From positions 67,848,629-67,912,628 of the forward strand of contig CM076262.1 in assembly GCA_038380795.1 (NCBI GenBank): a DNA stretch of 64,000 nucleotides. Direction: 5' to 3'. A program made the translations under genes and the position numbers. This stretch comes from Pyrocephalus nanus. Its lineage: Eukaryota; Chordata; Aves; Passeriformes; Tyrannidae. This document shows, piece by piece, positions 9,843 to 24,150 of this stretch (positions within the stretch are counted from its first letter, which is position 1; the number at the start of each line of letters is the position of its first letter). The notes under the pieces were generated by a model, which saw only the letters and a list, made by a program, of their open reading frames with translations, did not search any database and was not told where the DNA came from.

Positions 9843-11999
9843 GTGTGCTGCCGACCACAGCTGCCTAAGTATCATCTTCTCCGAAGTTCATCTCCACTCA
9901 AAATATTTTATTTGCTCTGCTCACTCCTTAGAGCCCCTTACTCTGGCACACTTCGGGCCCTGGGAAAGTGTCTTATCTGACACCAGTGAGGTTTTTTTCT
10001 TAGAGGAGCCGGCAGTTTCAGACACTTAAACCCCAAAGTACTTTAGCAAATACTGCACAGTCCACAAGTCTGTTTTGGACCGTGCTAACATGAAAAACAA
10101 AGGAGTGAAATACCTGTAAAAAACTCTTCCTCATCATGAACAAAATCCAACTTTGTTCAGGACATTTTTCTCTTATCTTTTAAAACACACAACCCCATAT
10201 CTGACTTGACATATCCTTTCTTGTGGGGGTTAAATCAGCTGCTAAAACTGCTGGTATAAGTGTATTTCCACTATTTTCCTCCTGCGTATGTTGTACATTT
10301 TCAGCTCCCAAAGCGTACTGCAGAGATCAAGAACAGCCCTGTGCAGGCAGGCAGCTTCCACGCAGAACAGAAAATCAAAGCCTGGCCCATGAAGCAGAAC
10401 TCTCCACATGTGCCTGTTTTTATGGCTCCGGGAATGCTGAGTGTGACTCCACCAACACAGCACCACACAAAAGAAATAGGAAGTGTTGAGCTACCTAGAA
10501 CTCAAACCATCTGACACTTGAAAATGCTCATCTGGCTCTTACATGAGTTCCTGGGGACATTTTGGTACCCAGAATTCATTACTCAAGTCTAAAAGCAGTG
10601 CAGAGTGAACTCACTGGAAAACATTTACTAGGACTAGTAATAAAAATATACCTCTAACAGCCTACCCCAGAGCAAGTCCCAAACATAGCTCACACAAATC
10701 TATCATACTTTTATTAGAAGATCACCTTCCTAAAGCAACCACTTTAATTCCTGGAACGTCTCTGCTTAATTCCTTTGTTTTGTCCAGCTGGGCCCTAACT
10801 TCATTTTGCCTATGTATATAATTTCCCCTAAGAAAACATCAAGTGGACAAATCAGATTCCTACTTCCGGCACCAAAATACTACTGAGCTCCACTAGCTAT
10901 TAAGGGGTTCCAAACTATGGCAAACAAATCCCTCAAGGCTCACTTACAAAAAAATATAAAAACACAGGTCTAAGCTTGCCAGACTGTCTGCCTCTCACAT
11001 TCACAGAAACCCTCCTCAGAAGAAAAAAAATCCTTATTATGTATGAGGTACAGACCATCTGCGGCAGGCGCTGAGAGCCAACTCAAAAGTGGGGGGGAGG
11101 AGAGTGTTCCCAACTCAGGCACAGGCACGAGGAGCTGCAGACTCAGCAGCTGCCTGTGCGCAGGGGAGAGGTGCTGGGGCAGGGGGGATGAGGCTACACC
11201 AGCCCTGCCAGGGCAAAGGATGGAAAGGCACATGGTTACACACAGACTGTGTGTAGAGGCATAGCAAGAGTCAAGAAAACCTGGTGGAGACGGTAAGATC
11301 AGCACAGAAAAGGAGTTTTCTAGGAGCGCTGTTCCCTGTCACTGTGGTGGAAGCAGCATATGGAAAGTAAGGGATAATAATATTACTACTCTGGTTTTAA
11401 TACAGACCACTGAACTCCTCATGACATGGCAAGTAAGAATGGCAACAGCAGCAAACTGGAAGCAACAAAGAATACGGGAAGGTTTTCTTTTTCACTCTTA
11501 AAAGAATTAAACACATCTTTCCATATTAGTCGTCTAAATTTTCTTAATTCTCTTGACACCTCTTTTCCCTACTTCACTACTTATATCAGTATTAACTATT
11601 TACTGTTAAGCATGCCATACAGCTCAATAATGTTTCATTTCTGAAAAGGAAAAAATAATCTTGTTTTCTAATTTTAACCACTGAAACTAGAGATACATTT
11701 AACCCTCCCACTAAAAAACCCCAACAAAACCCCATGAGAACATTTTCGAACATCTAGCAGCTTGCTATGCCTTTGTGTGTTTGCAGCCCAACAAGAAGGA
11801 GATAGTTCCACTGGCTGTAAACAAACTGTGACGAGGTAAATATGAGTTAACCTTTCCAAGCGACTGTTGCTGATTCTGTCAGGAAACAAATCTACTTACA
11901 GGTCTCTCAAGCCAAAATCATCCTAAGTATTTTTCCTGTTAAGTAAAAGTCCGCTGTTTTTTTAAACACTACAAATTAAACCCTGCTTTCACAGATATC
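9843..11999. other. Non-coding stretch
   Basis: Mostly AT-rich with a mild GC rise at about 11050-11290. The short ORFs have no recognisable products, and no repeat family could be assigned. Confidence 0.5.
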
Positions 12000-12480
12000 C
12001 CTGGCTAAAATCCCTCTGCTCATCTCCCTGGGGCCAGGAATCACCTGGAATCTGAGTCTATGTACGGGCTGATCCTGTAAATACTTACCGCGGTGGAAGG
12101 GGCACTGACATTTGAGCTCTGTCATACACTGAAGTCCCTTTTCCCTGGGTGTCTGCTCCACCTGGCTGCTGGAGATGGAGCTCTCCACATTGGATCTGCA
12201 GGAACACTGCAGCAGCTCAGCAGAGAACACGTGCTTCCAAGGGCTCCAGCTGGACCTGTGGGTGGACACAAAGTAGCTCAGGTGTGGGCACACGCTCCCC
12301 TCACAGGCTCTGCTGAGGAAGCACCAATGCCCAGGAACAAGGTGGAGTGGAGAGGCTGGGGCAGTAGCAACTCCAGCCACTTCCAGAAGGTTTGCCAGAG
12401 GCTGTCTGTCCTGCGCAGAGCCCTGTCGCCTTCAGTGCCATCCACACCTGCAGTGGAGCCTGAGTTCTAACTGAAATATG
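12000..12480. other. GC-rich patch without recognised gene
   Basis: Frames of 134 (-) and 125 (+) codons overlap here. Neither shows a known domain and CpG is not concentrated. It is likely non-coding. Confidence 0.35.
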
Positions 12481-14815
12481 CCCTTTTCAAATGGGCATTG
12501 GGACATCACTTCCACTTTGATCAAGTACTACGAAGTCTGAGAGAAACAGTGTGAAATTATTGTGCTTAAAATTGCTTCTTTATTTAAAATAAGGTCATTT
12601 CTGCATACATGCACCAATCTCTCTAGAAAACTTACTGAGTGTACCCCTGCAACTCCATGAGGATCTGCACTCACCAGCAGAAATCTAGACCAGCCCTTGG
12701 TGAAAGAATGCCTTTTTATTCACAGATTTAGGAACACAATTATGCCTAAGCAGGGAATTTTGTTTCCCAGACTGTTCCTGTATCCAACTGCAACCTGTTT
12801 ATTTTGACCTCAGTTCTTAGAAACTGTTGATGCCACGGTAGAAATATGCTGTGTGTTCCAACAGGCAACAAACAGTCCTAATGACAGCACACTCCATCTG
12901 TGCTGCCAGAGCACACAAGCTCAGCCTATAGCTCAGATCCGCTCCCGGGTGTGCAGGACCAACCTGCACCGAGCTCGTGCTGTGCGGGACATCCTGGCAC
13001 GGCAGAGCTTCCTGGAACAGGCCTCTGCAGGGAGCCCGGGGCAGCCAGGGAACACACCAGCAGCATTTGCATTCTCTCCTCCCTGAGGAGAGCTTTTGGG
13101 TTCTTTTAAATGTTTCAAAACTACAGAGTAAAGAAAGCTGACTCAAAAAGTGCCCCATGCTCTCCAAAGGTAGAAGTTAAAGTGTGCAGAACATATGGCA
13201 CTATTTACAGCTCTCTAACACACTGGATTCAAGGGAATTTTCCATCAGCCTCAGACTCTGCAAAAGGTACGTCACAGAAAAATGCATGTGGGGATCCTTT
13301 AATTTCTCTTGCATCTTCTCTTCTTATATGATGCAGCTGTGGAGCAACACCCACTGGTATTGGTAGCATGAAACTGCAATCCTTCCCTGTTCCGAGGTCT
13401 GGTACCAATTACCATGGATTTAGAGGCACTATATAAAAGACAGTGCTGATTTGTTACTAAATTTGTATCTTGATTAAACTGTCAGGCTATAATACAAATG
13501 CAGTGCTTACCTGACTTTAAAATCCTACTACAATAAATTATCCAAGAAGTGCAGTACAATTTAAAAATGCTTATAAATGGATCAATACTGTGCATTATGG
13601 TTAGATTTTACACTTGGTCATGCCAAATTAAATAGAATAGAAGCAGCATTTTATATTAAAACTGTAAATTCAGTGTGTTCCAAATAAAAACTGTATGTGA
13701 GGAGAGACTGTGAAGCAGATTTTTAAAAAACTTTAAGACGGCCAACAGAATAACAACTGCAATATGATTTTCAATATTATTTTCAAAATTATTTTTAACT
13801 GTGTTTTGGTACACAAAAAAAGCAAATATGAACGGCCCAAACTCTATTCTCAGGAACACACATGCAAACCCTCATTGGTAAGATTAGTGTTTTTCAGCAT
13901 TTACCCCTGTAAACAAAGCAGAATTTGGTCTCACCCTGTTAAAGCCAAGTCATTTCCCCCAGAATGGCTTCAATGATACTGAATATATTTTAACTATCCA
14001 GAATTTCAACATCTAGGATTACTGCTGTAAACATACATAGACATTGTGGTCTAATGAAAGACAAAGTCAACATAAATATGGTGCAGCAAAAGTGAGATCA
14101 GCCGTGCAGGACTTCCAAAAGGAGTTCAGGAATTAAACTGCCATTATTAAAGTTACTGCAGTTATTGAACTATGGCTTTTAAAACTTTCACGGTATACTG
14201 AACTGTTCTGCACAGTGCAAGTAATTATAAAAAAAACAGATTTGTTTTCCATCATGATTACAAGCCATCGCTTTTCCTAAAGCTTCTGCTTTTAAAACCA
14301 ACATTCTTGTATGTTCTAACACAAACTTTCTAGCTTGCTTTTTCATGGTACCCACGTAAGAAAACAGCTATTCTAAATTAATTAATCATCATGCAACCTT
14401 CCAGAGAGGGAATATATGATAAAAGTATTACATAGTGAAGTTCAGGCATATTTTTATATCCTCAAAAGAAGGTAACTGATCCTCCCCTCTCCCCATTTTC
14501 AAACAGAACTTGGCTGCTATAGAGTCTTTCCCACACAAATCAAGCCTTAGCTCTTTTGAATTGAAACAATATGGGATGATTATTGTGGGAAATTTTTTAC
14601 TGTTACTGTAATTTAAAACTTTCTGTGCCCAATTTTGCATTTTCTATAAATCAAAAACCCATTTCACTTAGGGCTACAATTAAACAGAGGAAATTAAAGA
14701 CTAACTTCTAAGCAAGTCTTGCTATTAATCATAGTATGAACTAGTAGTACAACTACTTTTACTGCAGTTCCTTTCTGCCTCCATTTTCATCTAAAGCTCG
14801 GGCTCTTTAGAAGAG
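12481..14815. other. Mostly AT-rich non-coding stretch
   Basis: A GC-richer segment at about 12900-13090 again gives overlapping ORFs on both strands with no homology. The remainder is AT-rich and featureless. Confidence 0.5.
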
Positions 14816-15090
14816 GCTGTGCCACAGACAAGATACATTAGCTGAAGGTACAGTGAGAGGAGGGAAAGCCCAGGCGCCCTGCCTGCCGCAGGAACTCAGA
14901 GCGATGCCTGGGATCCCAGCACGGCTCCAATCCTGCCAAGCAGGCAGCGTGCACAGCCCACGAGCTGCCCAGCACCATGCAGGGCTCCCGCAGACACAGC
15001 TGTTGGGGTCCCACGCTGCCACTCCAGAGGCCACCTTCTTCTCCAGGAGCAGCCACGCAGTCACGGCTGGTGCTTCACCTGTCTGAACTG
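14816..15090. other. GC-rich patch
   Basis: About 270 bp of GC-rich sequence with overlapping ORFs on both strands (128 codons on -, 77 on +), none recognisable. The boundaries against AT-rich flanks are fairly sharp. Confidence 0.35.
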
Positions 15091-18000
15091 AAATCACTGT
15101 TCTTCTCCTTTTAAACAGAAAATTACAAAAGCAAAATCGAAATTGAAATTTAATACACAACATACAAACCCAAAAATGGAAAGAGGAGTGCAAAATGAAA
15201 CTGTGTGGAATATGTAAATGTAGGGCTTCTGTTTTTTCAAACTGGAAGTCAAAATTATGTATTTTTATTTTCTAAAGAGAAAAAATGCATCTTGATTGCT
15301 AGACAAAATAAAATATGAACTCCCAAATCAACAGAAACATGTTTCATCCAGTTGTCTTTATTTTTTCCCTCTGTCTCTGTTTCTCAGAAAAGATTTTTTA
15401 TGTCATTACATTTTTTCCATATCTTTAGGGAGAGGTTTAATGCCTCATGGTGTCAGTCTTTGTAAAAATCCTACAGAGGTACAAGTCACTGCATTATTTG
15501 CAGCAGTACATCTACAGTAAGAACAAGTGATAACAGTAACTTGTTCATAAAATATATGCTCAAAATAAAAATTGGCTTCCAGTTAAAACACAGTCTGAAA
15601 TTTATATATTCCATGTTTAAAGAGGAACCTGTTACTGCTTGCAAATTAAAATTAAAATGTACCTTGTAAAAATTTCCATTTTTTAAAAAAGGAAACCACT
15701 GTGAGGAGTTTGGGGAGTTACTGGAAGGGCATCCTACAAAAACAAAACAAAAACCTTCCCAACGCTGACTTACTACTCAAATACCATGATTCAATAAAAC
15801 ACAAATGGAAAAACTTTCATCTCTGAGAAGAACTAGATTTAAAAATTGAATTTAAAGATTTAAAAATTAAATTACTTGCTGAGACTATAGACTGAAACGT
15901 TGTTTTACTATTGATTTTCCTCTTAAGGAAGATTTCTCGTGTACTTACAACTCTCGTTCTCTGTGACAACAAACTCCTGGAGCAATCAACACTTTTGTTT
16001 CTTAAAAAGCACACTTAGACCGTGTCAGTCCGGCTGTGGCACAAGGAGCTCCAGGAACCTGCTCACCCTTTTAAGCACCCCTTTCCCTGAGGGGACAGGG
16101 GAACTCAGTCCAGCTTCCTCCGACCTGCCCATCAGCCAAAAGTAGCCTCTGACCACATGGCAAAACAATGCTTGCAACCACAGGTCTGCCTACCAGGATT
16201 TTTGGAAAGACTGGATGTGAACTGACCTACAGTGTAAGGAAAGAAAAATTGGGGAAAACCCAAAAATGAGACACAAAAGTTTGAAAGTCTTGTGCAAACA
16301 ACATGAAAGAAACTGGATCACTCACTTCATAAAGATACCTGCTCAGCTCCACAGTCTGAGGTGGAGCACCTGAACCTTCTCTTTTTCTGCTCAGGTTTAT
16401 CACATTCACTTCTCCCATTTGACCTCAGCCCGTACTGCATACAGGGAGAGAAACTGCCTGCCCCAGCCAGCTTACATCCCTATTGGTGCTTCAGACATCC
16501 ACATGCAGCTGGGCCTGGAAGTGGGATTCCAGGACCCCTGATCACCAAAAGCACTCCTGAGCCAGCTGGAGATGCTGAAAGAAATGCAGGCACCAGAACT
16601 GACTCAGGCCTGGCAGCACTCACCCAAAGATTGTCAGAACCATTAATAATCAGGCTAAAAAGCTGCCAAATTGGGCAGAGGACCACCAGGAAACATTTCA
16701 GTAAACTGTCTGCAGAAGTCCTGTATTTCCACTTTTGGCCCAAAGCGCTGGTTTCTCACACAGTCCTGAGCAACTGTGGATGTGGGGAGAGGGGATGTAG
16801 TGGTAGGAGGGGGAGATGATATGGAAGCAACACAGTTTGTGATTACAAAGTGGGTGCAAAAGCCAAATCTATGCATAAGCATCTGCAGGATTTGATTGTC
16901 ACAGGCACACTTATTGAAAAGGTAAGGAAAACTAAAGCCAAACAGCTTTTCCAGTATTCCTTGAGCACATTGGCCTGCTGAAGTGTCCACATGGTGGAAC
17001 CAGTGTGGTTCCATGTGCTCAGCCCAACGCTGCTCACCACGTGTGCATCTGGGGCACCCAGGAGAAATAACACTGTGCACAGGGTGACTGAGAATACCTG
17101 CTCCCCTGAGCCCACTGCAACATGCTGCAAGGTCAGTGGGCACAGGCCTGCCTGGCTCCTAGGACAAAAGAAACAAATTCTAAACTCAAATACACTCAGG
17201 CAAGCAGTAAGGTAAAAAGAATGGAATTGTCAGAGAGAAAAAAAAAAAGAGCCAGTAAACAAAGATTTAAAATATGCTTCTGTCTTTATTTTTAAAGCTC
17301 CTGCCCAGCCTTCTATTCTGTAGGGAGCACATAAAACATTATGATTTTTAAGTTTTAGTTTTCATGGTTATTGTTTAGTATTCAGTAAAGGGGACACGAC
17401 AGTTTTGGGTTTTTTTTAGCCAGCTAACTTACCCACGTAATCTTAAAATGCTATCAACATACTGGATTTTAATTACTTGCACAGCAATATCCTAAACTGG
17501 AAGGACAACAGACCAGGCAATTTCACAGTATCTTTCTCTTCAGCTGTTCTGATCAGACTTGGACTCTGATTTGGGGTATATCCATGCAGATGCTGAGTGT
17601 GTTGCAATCTCTCCTACTACTTATGAATGCATAAAATTTACAAGATGGTGGTGATGAAAGAAACCTCACGGCAGGTAAGAGAAAGAGCACATAAACTTTC
17701 CACTCAGGGAAAGAATGCTATCAAATTCTGGGAGGCAAGGAGTCACCTCTTACAGCTACAAGTGAAGGTCTGTGTTCAAAGGCAGGCAAGGACTGGAACA
17801 GCAGCTGCAGCCCAGACCCAGACTATGAGATGCCCCTTGTGCAAAGCAGTGTTGAATCCCCCCAGTTCTACAGGCACTGTATGTCAGAGCAGCCCACACC
17901 TCTTCCCTCCTAGCTCGGTATTCTCCAGTGTGCATGCTTTATTCATACAGCCGTTTCTCACAGCAGAAATCTCAAGGGGAGAGATTAATAACCAGAGTTA

Positions 18001-19090
18001 CCTCCAACTTACAAGGGGAGGTGCTGAGGCACCAAAGGAGGAGGAAACCTGAAGAGGTTCTTACACCCAAAGCTGAGTGTAAAAGAATCTCCCGACTTCT
18101 CACTCACTTTTCCAGACAAGGGCGCCACAACTCCTATGTACAAATGCTTCATCAAGGCCCAATTTCTGGACAATAGTATGTATAGATACATATTTTACAA
18201 CTTAAAGGATATTATATTAAAGGACAGAAGAATGACTAGAAAAACTCTCCAATCAAAATAATCTGCAGTCCCAAAAGTGTCAACCCCATTGATTTTGATG
18301 GCACAACAGAAATTACTCTTTGTGCCCATTATTTCTCCCAGTGGCTCACAGGACATGAGGGACAGAAAAAAGCTGAAAGTTGTCTGAAGTGGTTTGAGTT
18401 GGGACAGATTCCATGTAGGCCTTGCACTGGTCATCTGCACTCTGTGAAGAACGGCTGTACTTTCATTAATTGTCGTTAGAAGCAACACCCACCAGACAGC
18501 CACTGGTCACCTGGAGGAGCCTTTTCATCCCGAGTGCTTTGCAGAAATGCTCATACAGAGCTGGAATACAGTCCGCAAGTGCACTGGCAGAAGCTTGAAA
18601 CTTTGAAGCTTGATCTCTTGATATTAATTGAATTGTGAGACTTTTCTATTTGTTCTTCCACTGTTTGCAACCTTAGAACTAATATACACAGCTAAGGTGT
18701 AGGTCTGGTTTTTCACAGATTAATCTTCAGGAGAGCTTTTTAACACTTCCTGCTGAAATCTAATTACTCTTCAGTGCAGCATTTTAGGTTATACTGCATC
18801 TCCGGAGGAACAGGCCAATGACAAGAAAAGTTAGAAAAATGAGGGACTGGATTCAGGTGCCCTCATCCCCTTCCCCAGGGGAAGTCCAACCCCCCAGCAG
18901 GCGTGTGTGGGCCCTTCTACTCATTCCACTCAGCAGGCATCAGAAGTTAAAAGGCTTGCAGCAATTGTTTCCACAATAATGGAATTTTAGGGCTTCTGTG
19001 TCCAGCCCAGAACCTTATATGGGTGTAAACCAGCCATATCCAACTGACAGTATAAAGAAATCTATTTTGGGAAGAGAATTATACCCATAC
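15091..19090. other. AT-rich non-coding stretch
   Basis: ORFs at 16361-16819 (+) and 16655-17143 (-) overlap and lack known domains. A consensus-like donor CAG|GTAAGA is present near 17673 but has no exon support. No repeat family was recognised. Confidence 0.45.
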
Positions 19091-19400
19091 TTCAAGTTTC
19101 TTGGAACTTGGTAAAACTGATTGCAGGATGTGGCCCTTGGTGCTGCAGGAACATCCTCAGCAGGGCCACATGTGCACAGGGATGTGCAGGACCTTCCACA
19201 GGCACGGCTGTAGCTCCGGCCTCACTGAGCCCCAGCTCTGCTGTGCTTGCTGCCACCCCGGCCTGCGCTTCACAGCAGGTACAAACATCCTCCATTTGTC
19301 TCTCTCCTATATCAGCCCTCTCCGTCTCAGCACTCCAGGCCACCTTGTTCCCAGGTGCTATTCCCTGGCTGCTTCCCTTAAGCAACACAGTTAAGTTTTG
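19091..19400. other. GC-rich patch
   Basis: Three overlapping frames of 97 to 98 codons on both strands share this patch. That is the pattern of chance ORFs in GC-rich DNA, and no product was recognised. Confidence 0.35.
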
Positions 19401-22400
19401 ATTCCTGAAAGCATTTTGGGGGAAAAAAATACAAGCATCTGATGGATACCATTTTTATCCTGTTAAATATCACCTCCAAAAGCAATTTCTGTTATAGAGA
19501 AGAAAAAAATTGCTACTCTAAGTAAAGTTCTAAATATCATCTTAAACGTCTACATGTGAATATTATATATTCAACTACATTTTTATTTACACCAAATAGG
19601 AGTGTACCCATACAAAAAATACTCAGATCTCATATGTGAAACACATATATATATATAGTGCAGTGGATTATACTTCAAATGAAATAATTTTATAGAGACA
19701 TTCAGAAGGCACCAAGAAGACAGTGGAAATAATTGTTTTAGTATAATTTAAAATGTAAATGTCACGTAATATGTAATTTAAATGTAAATCTGCACCTTGA
19801 ACCTTCAATCCATCAATGTAAATCTCCATCTAAGAAACAAAATTTTCATGTGATCATGTTAATTCCTCCTTCTATAATAATTATAGAATGAGAAATGTAT
19901 AACCTTCAATTAAAAACTAGTAGCTATCTTCACAACAGACTGTGAGTAGGAAAACTGTTTTTAGAAAATGGTTACTAATAAAAATAGATTTTAAAATTTT
20001 AATTATTTATTCACATAATAACTAAGCAATCAAAAGAACCCTAGATTTCACACTGCATTAAAACGAAAACTAAACCACACGATGAACTCCCGCAGCAAAA
20101 TTTGTATGTGCAAGGCCTTTGGGCCTGTAACAGAGTTTCCATCCATTTTGCCATAATGCGATCAATTCCTTCTGTGCACCATGCAATTCCTAAGTGCACG
20201 CTGGAAGATGCAGGAAGAATTCTGATGCTGTGTCCCTTAAAACCAGAAAGCAAGACTCTGACTAACTCCTGGGGTTAGCCTGAACAAAGCAAGAAGGTAC
20301 CAAAGCTCACTGCCCAAACCCAAAGGTGTAGTGTTCTCTAAATGCACTTTAGGAGCCATTCGAGTTCAGGCTTCCTCTATCAGGTTTTTAAATTACTGTT
20401 ACTTTGGTTTGAGAGTACAATCCAAAACTCTCTGATATCTGTGGGAGACTTTCCACCAACTCAGGACTGGATATAATATTTTGTTTCCTATAGATAATAA
20501 GACAATACATCTCATCTGCCAAAGGTAACAGAAGTATCATGAGAACTATCCTTTCTTGGAAAAAAAAATCTGCAACCAGAGAGAAAACAAATATTAAGAA
20601 AAAATCAGTTATCAAAGAAGAAAGTATTTTGAAAATAATACTTGCTGTATACATAAACATAGAAGTAAATACACCAGAGCTCTTTGTGAATGGGTGGCAA
20701 AACAAATACAGCAATCAAAATCTCTTGGAAGCAACAAAACAGCCTTCCTACCCTTCTGCACACTGCATTCCAGTGAAAAGCAAGAGCAGCTCTGAAAAGA
20801 CTGACAATGCATTTAAAAGTCCAAGTCAAAGCTTTGTGTTCACCAACTCAGAACAGCCTGAACTGGAACAACTGTCCATCTCAAACACTGGCAATATTTG
20901 TAGCTACTTCATGATTCCTACGTCTTGCAGATGACAATGTGAGTGAACCCTCACCAGAGCAACCCCCCCTCCTTGCTCCCCTTTCCCCCCGCAGTCCCTC
21001 AGAGCAGTCACTGGGAGCAGGGCCTCAGCAGGAACACCACAACCTTTACAGACCCCTTAAACCCCCTCCTGTCAGAGGAATCACCTCGGCCTACCAGGAC
21101 TGGGAAGCACAAGAACACTCACGTGTTTCTCTAAGCTACTCAGTGCCTCCCCCTGCCCCCCAGCATTAAAATAAGTAGACTTGAGGGTGCTGTTTCTTGT
21201 TTTATAGCTCCTGAGATCAACTGTTTGCAGCGTATTTTCCTATTTTTGAAATTACCTAAAACGTGGTAAAAAATAGAGAAAAAGAAAGAAAACAAGACTA
21301 GTTTCAAATTGTGCTATTTTTTTCTGATTTGGAACTCTAAAAATATTTGTAACTGTAATTATAAAACCACGTGAACTCTTTTATTATTAAAATTGAAGCT
21401 GCCTTCTCCTTCTGGAAATGTCTGCTTGCACTGACAGAAGAACTTCTTCAGGAGCTGAATGAATGCCACAGCAAACACTTCTGTATGCAGGTATCTCAGT
21501 ACATGGGCAACATGCTAAGTGTCTCTCAGACTTAAAGTGTGGCAAAATATCAGTCAGCAATTCAAATGCAATCAATCAAAGGCTGTAGAAAATGACTTAA
21601 TTAATATTTGATAAAGGTATATTGGTTTTTATAATAATAAATTCATTTTTCCTTCACTCCTCTTCCTTTCCCTTTGCAAAATATTCTATGGGTATGCAAA
21701 GCAATTTACTTTTCTATTTGTGCTTTAACAAGTCTGAAAAGAGCAAATCACTTTGAAACTCCAGAGAGATTGGACAGGAGCTAAATGTTTTCCTTGGCAG
21801 ATAACAGGATACGATGGTTGAGGTTAATTTAAACTTATGTGCATAAAAATAAATAGGCGGTACATTGCCATCTCAAATCTATACACTTCTTCCAAAAAGG
21901 CTCCCCTAATTTAAATAAAGAATGCATAAGGTAATGCATCAGCTACACGCCAAATATTGACCCAACATTCCTCTTTTTCATTCACAGAAATCACATTAGG
22001 AGCACCACTGACATGAAGCTTTTTGCAGCCTCCTCCCCTCCCCAGCTTTTTTCTTAAAGCAAAACAACAAAACCTGACCCATGCTTACATGTGTATTTCG
22101 GAGCATCTGGCCCGGAAAATTTTTTGAGTTTTTGAAAAGTTTTGTTGAAGACCCTGAAAATCACTATAGCAGTCAGATCATCACTGCAAACTATTATGTA
22201 CATAGGCTGAATCCAAATCTCATTTGAAGGCAGTAGAAAAACCCCCATCACCTTCAGAGGCCTTTAGATCAGATCCTTTGTTTCCAGAGGTACGGAATAA
22301 CAAATTTTAAATGTATGCAAGAGCAAACAGTATGCAACTACTGAATAAATGGTCACACTAATCCATGAAAAAAGAGAGGTTTTACAAGGGGCAACTCAAA

Positions 22401-22929
22401 ATGAGGAGATCTTATATTTGATGGTATATATTTTTTAAAAAGAGGCTGCAAAGGGCCTGATCCTGGGCATTTTATTCCTACATATCCATCTACAAATGAA
22501 GGCATCCTGAGCTGAATTATGTACTATTTCGTAGATCATAAGTCAAATATAGGTAAATCCTACTGGTACTGGAGATTTAAAATATCCTGTGTGAGTGCAG
22601 AGGACAGATCTCTGCACCATTTCTAAGGAAATCACAAGCCGGTTTGCTCACTGGTGAGAAGTTACAGGCCCGATCTCTCAGCAGTTTCACAATGTGCACA
22701 CGGACTGTGTTAGTGAGTATCTGGTAGAGAAGGATTGCTCCAAAGCCCCTCAAACCCAACAGAATTCAGCCTGTTGTGGATCAGGTACAGGGTCCAACAC
22801 ACAAACAAGTACAGATTTGCACAGCCAGTACATTTACAGTGGGATAAGCTCAGGACTTGCAAAATGCATATGTGCACTTGAAAACATCTACCCATCCATT
22901 TTCCACGTACTGGGCTCATGCTGCTGAGG
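19401..22929. other. AT-rich non-coding stretch
   Basis: Strongly AT-rich, with short ORFs only. The longest is 131 codons at 20539-20934, Ser/Lys-rich, unrecognised and shadowed by antisense frames. No RNA gene or repeat family was recognised. Confidence 0.5.
19645..19656. repeat. (AT)6 microsatellite
   Basis: A short perfect AT dinucleotide run. Confidence 0.9.
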
Positions 22930-24150
22930 AATGTCTATTGTGCTGGCTACAGGGATTTCAACTTTCTGTCTCCTGGCTGTACCATCGAGTCTAGCTAGCT
23001 GCACACCCTCAAACACACAAGCACTTATCTCTGCGAAGATCAGATGCAATTTCGAGCACCCAGGCTGCGCCAACACCCATGGAGCTACGAAGAGACATGC
23101 TCTACCCTCTATCTTATTTGGGAAACAAAGACATACAATCGTATCTCTAAATTATCATTCCCCCCACCCCCACCCCTCCAGCCAGGTACAGGCACCATAA
23201 ATCCAAATGGGAACTGTCTGGCAGTGGGGCTTTGTTGTGCATCCTGGACCTGCCCAAGCACCACCATCGCGGGGGGAGGAGAGAGGGCTGATTACAGCAC
23301 CTGCTTCAAGCTGTGGGCAACTGACGCAGTTGGGAGGAAAATGCCTCATTAGAGCACATTTCCACGTTCCTGAGGGAAGGGGTCGGGTCACAGGCCTGCC
23401 CTGCCCCATGTGCCCGGCAGACCCGGCGATGAAAGGCCCTGCCAAGGCCCATGGTGCCACAGGATCATGTGGCACCCCGGGCGAAGGCCAGCACAGCACA
23501 GAACCCCTCCTGCTCACAGGGGAGCTTGCTGAAGCGCTGAGTGGATGGGAATTACACAGCCCACCCTAAAAAAAATATTTTTTTCTTTTTCAAAACAAAA
23601 CTGGATAATAAAGCATTCCTTCCACTCCTCCTTTTATCTCTCCTTAGCTCCTACAAAATGTTTATGGATACTTGGCACATACTTGGAGAAGATAGTGCTG
23701 TACCCACACACCCTACAAAATACAACCCAGCCTTACAGTTCTATGGATTCACTATATTCCAAGAAGATGAGAACCTGGGATGGCACCCACAGTGTATCTG
23801 AAAGTGCTAACTCCAGCTCTATTCCCTTTTCCTTACTCTTCTCCACCTCCTCCCTTTTCCCTCTCCTTCATCTGTAATAAAATCTCTCTTACCCTGGTCC
23901 AGATGTGGCAGTGTGCATCTGACAGAACCGCAGTTAATTTTAAGAAGTTTCAGCAGACACCCCACTCGTCATCTCTGATAGCGAGGATGCCATGGCAGCC
24001 CTCCTGCCTGGGCTGTGCACCCGCGCCCCGGGGATCAGCCCGCTCCCCCGGCATCGCCACCGTGCCACGCACGGAGCACGGCACTCCTGCCAGGCCTGAA
24101 AAATATGGACCTTGCCCTCGTGTTCCCTGCCCCACTATCACTCAGTAAAA
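22930..24150. other. Mixed-composition stretch with GC-rich patches
   Basis: GC-rich segments at about 23160-23530 and 23990-24090 alternate with T/A-rich sequence. Overlapping 120-codon frames on both strands at 23155-23569 have no recognisable domains. A C-rich low-complexity run lies at 23160-23180. Confidence 0.4.
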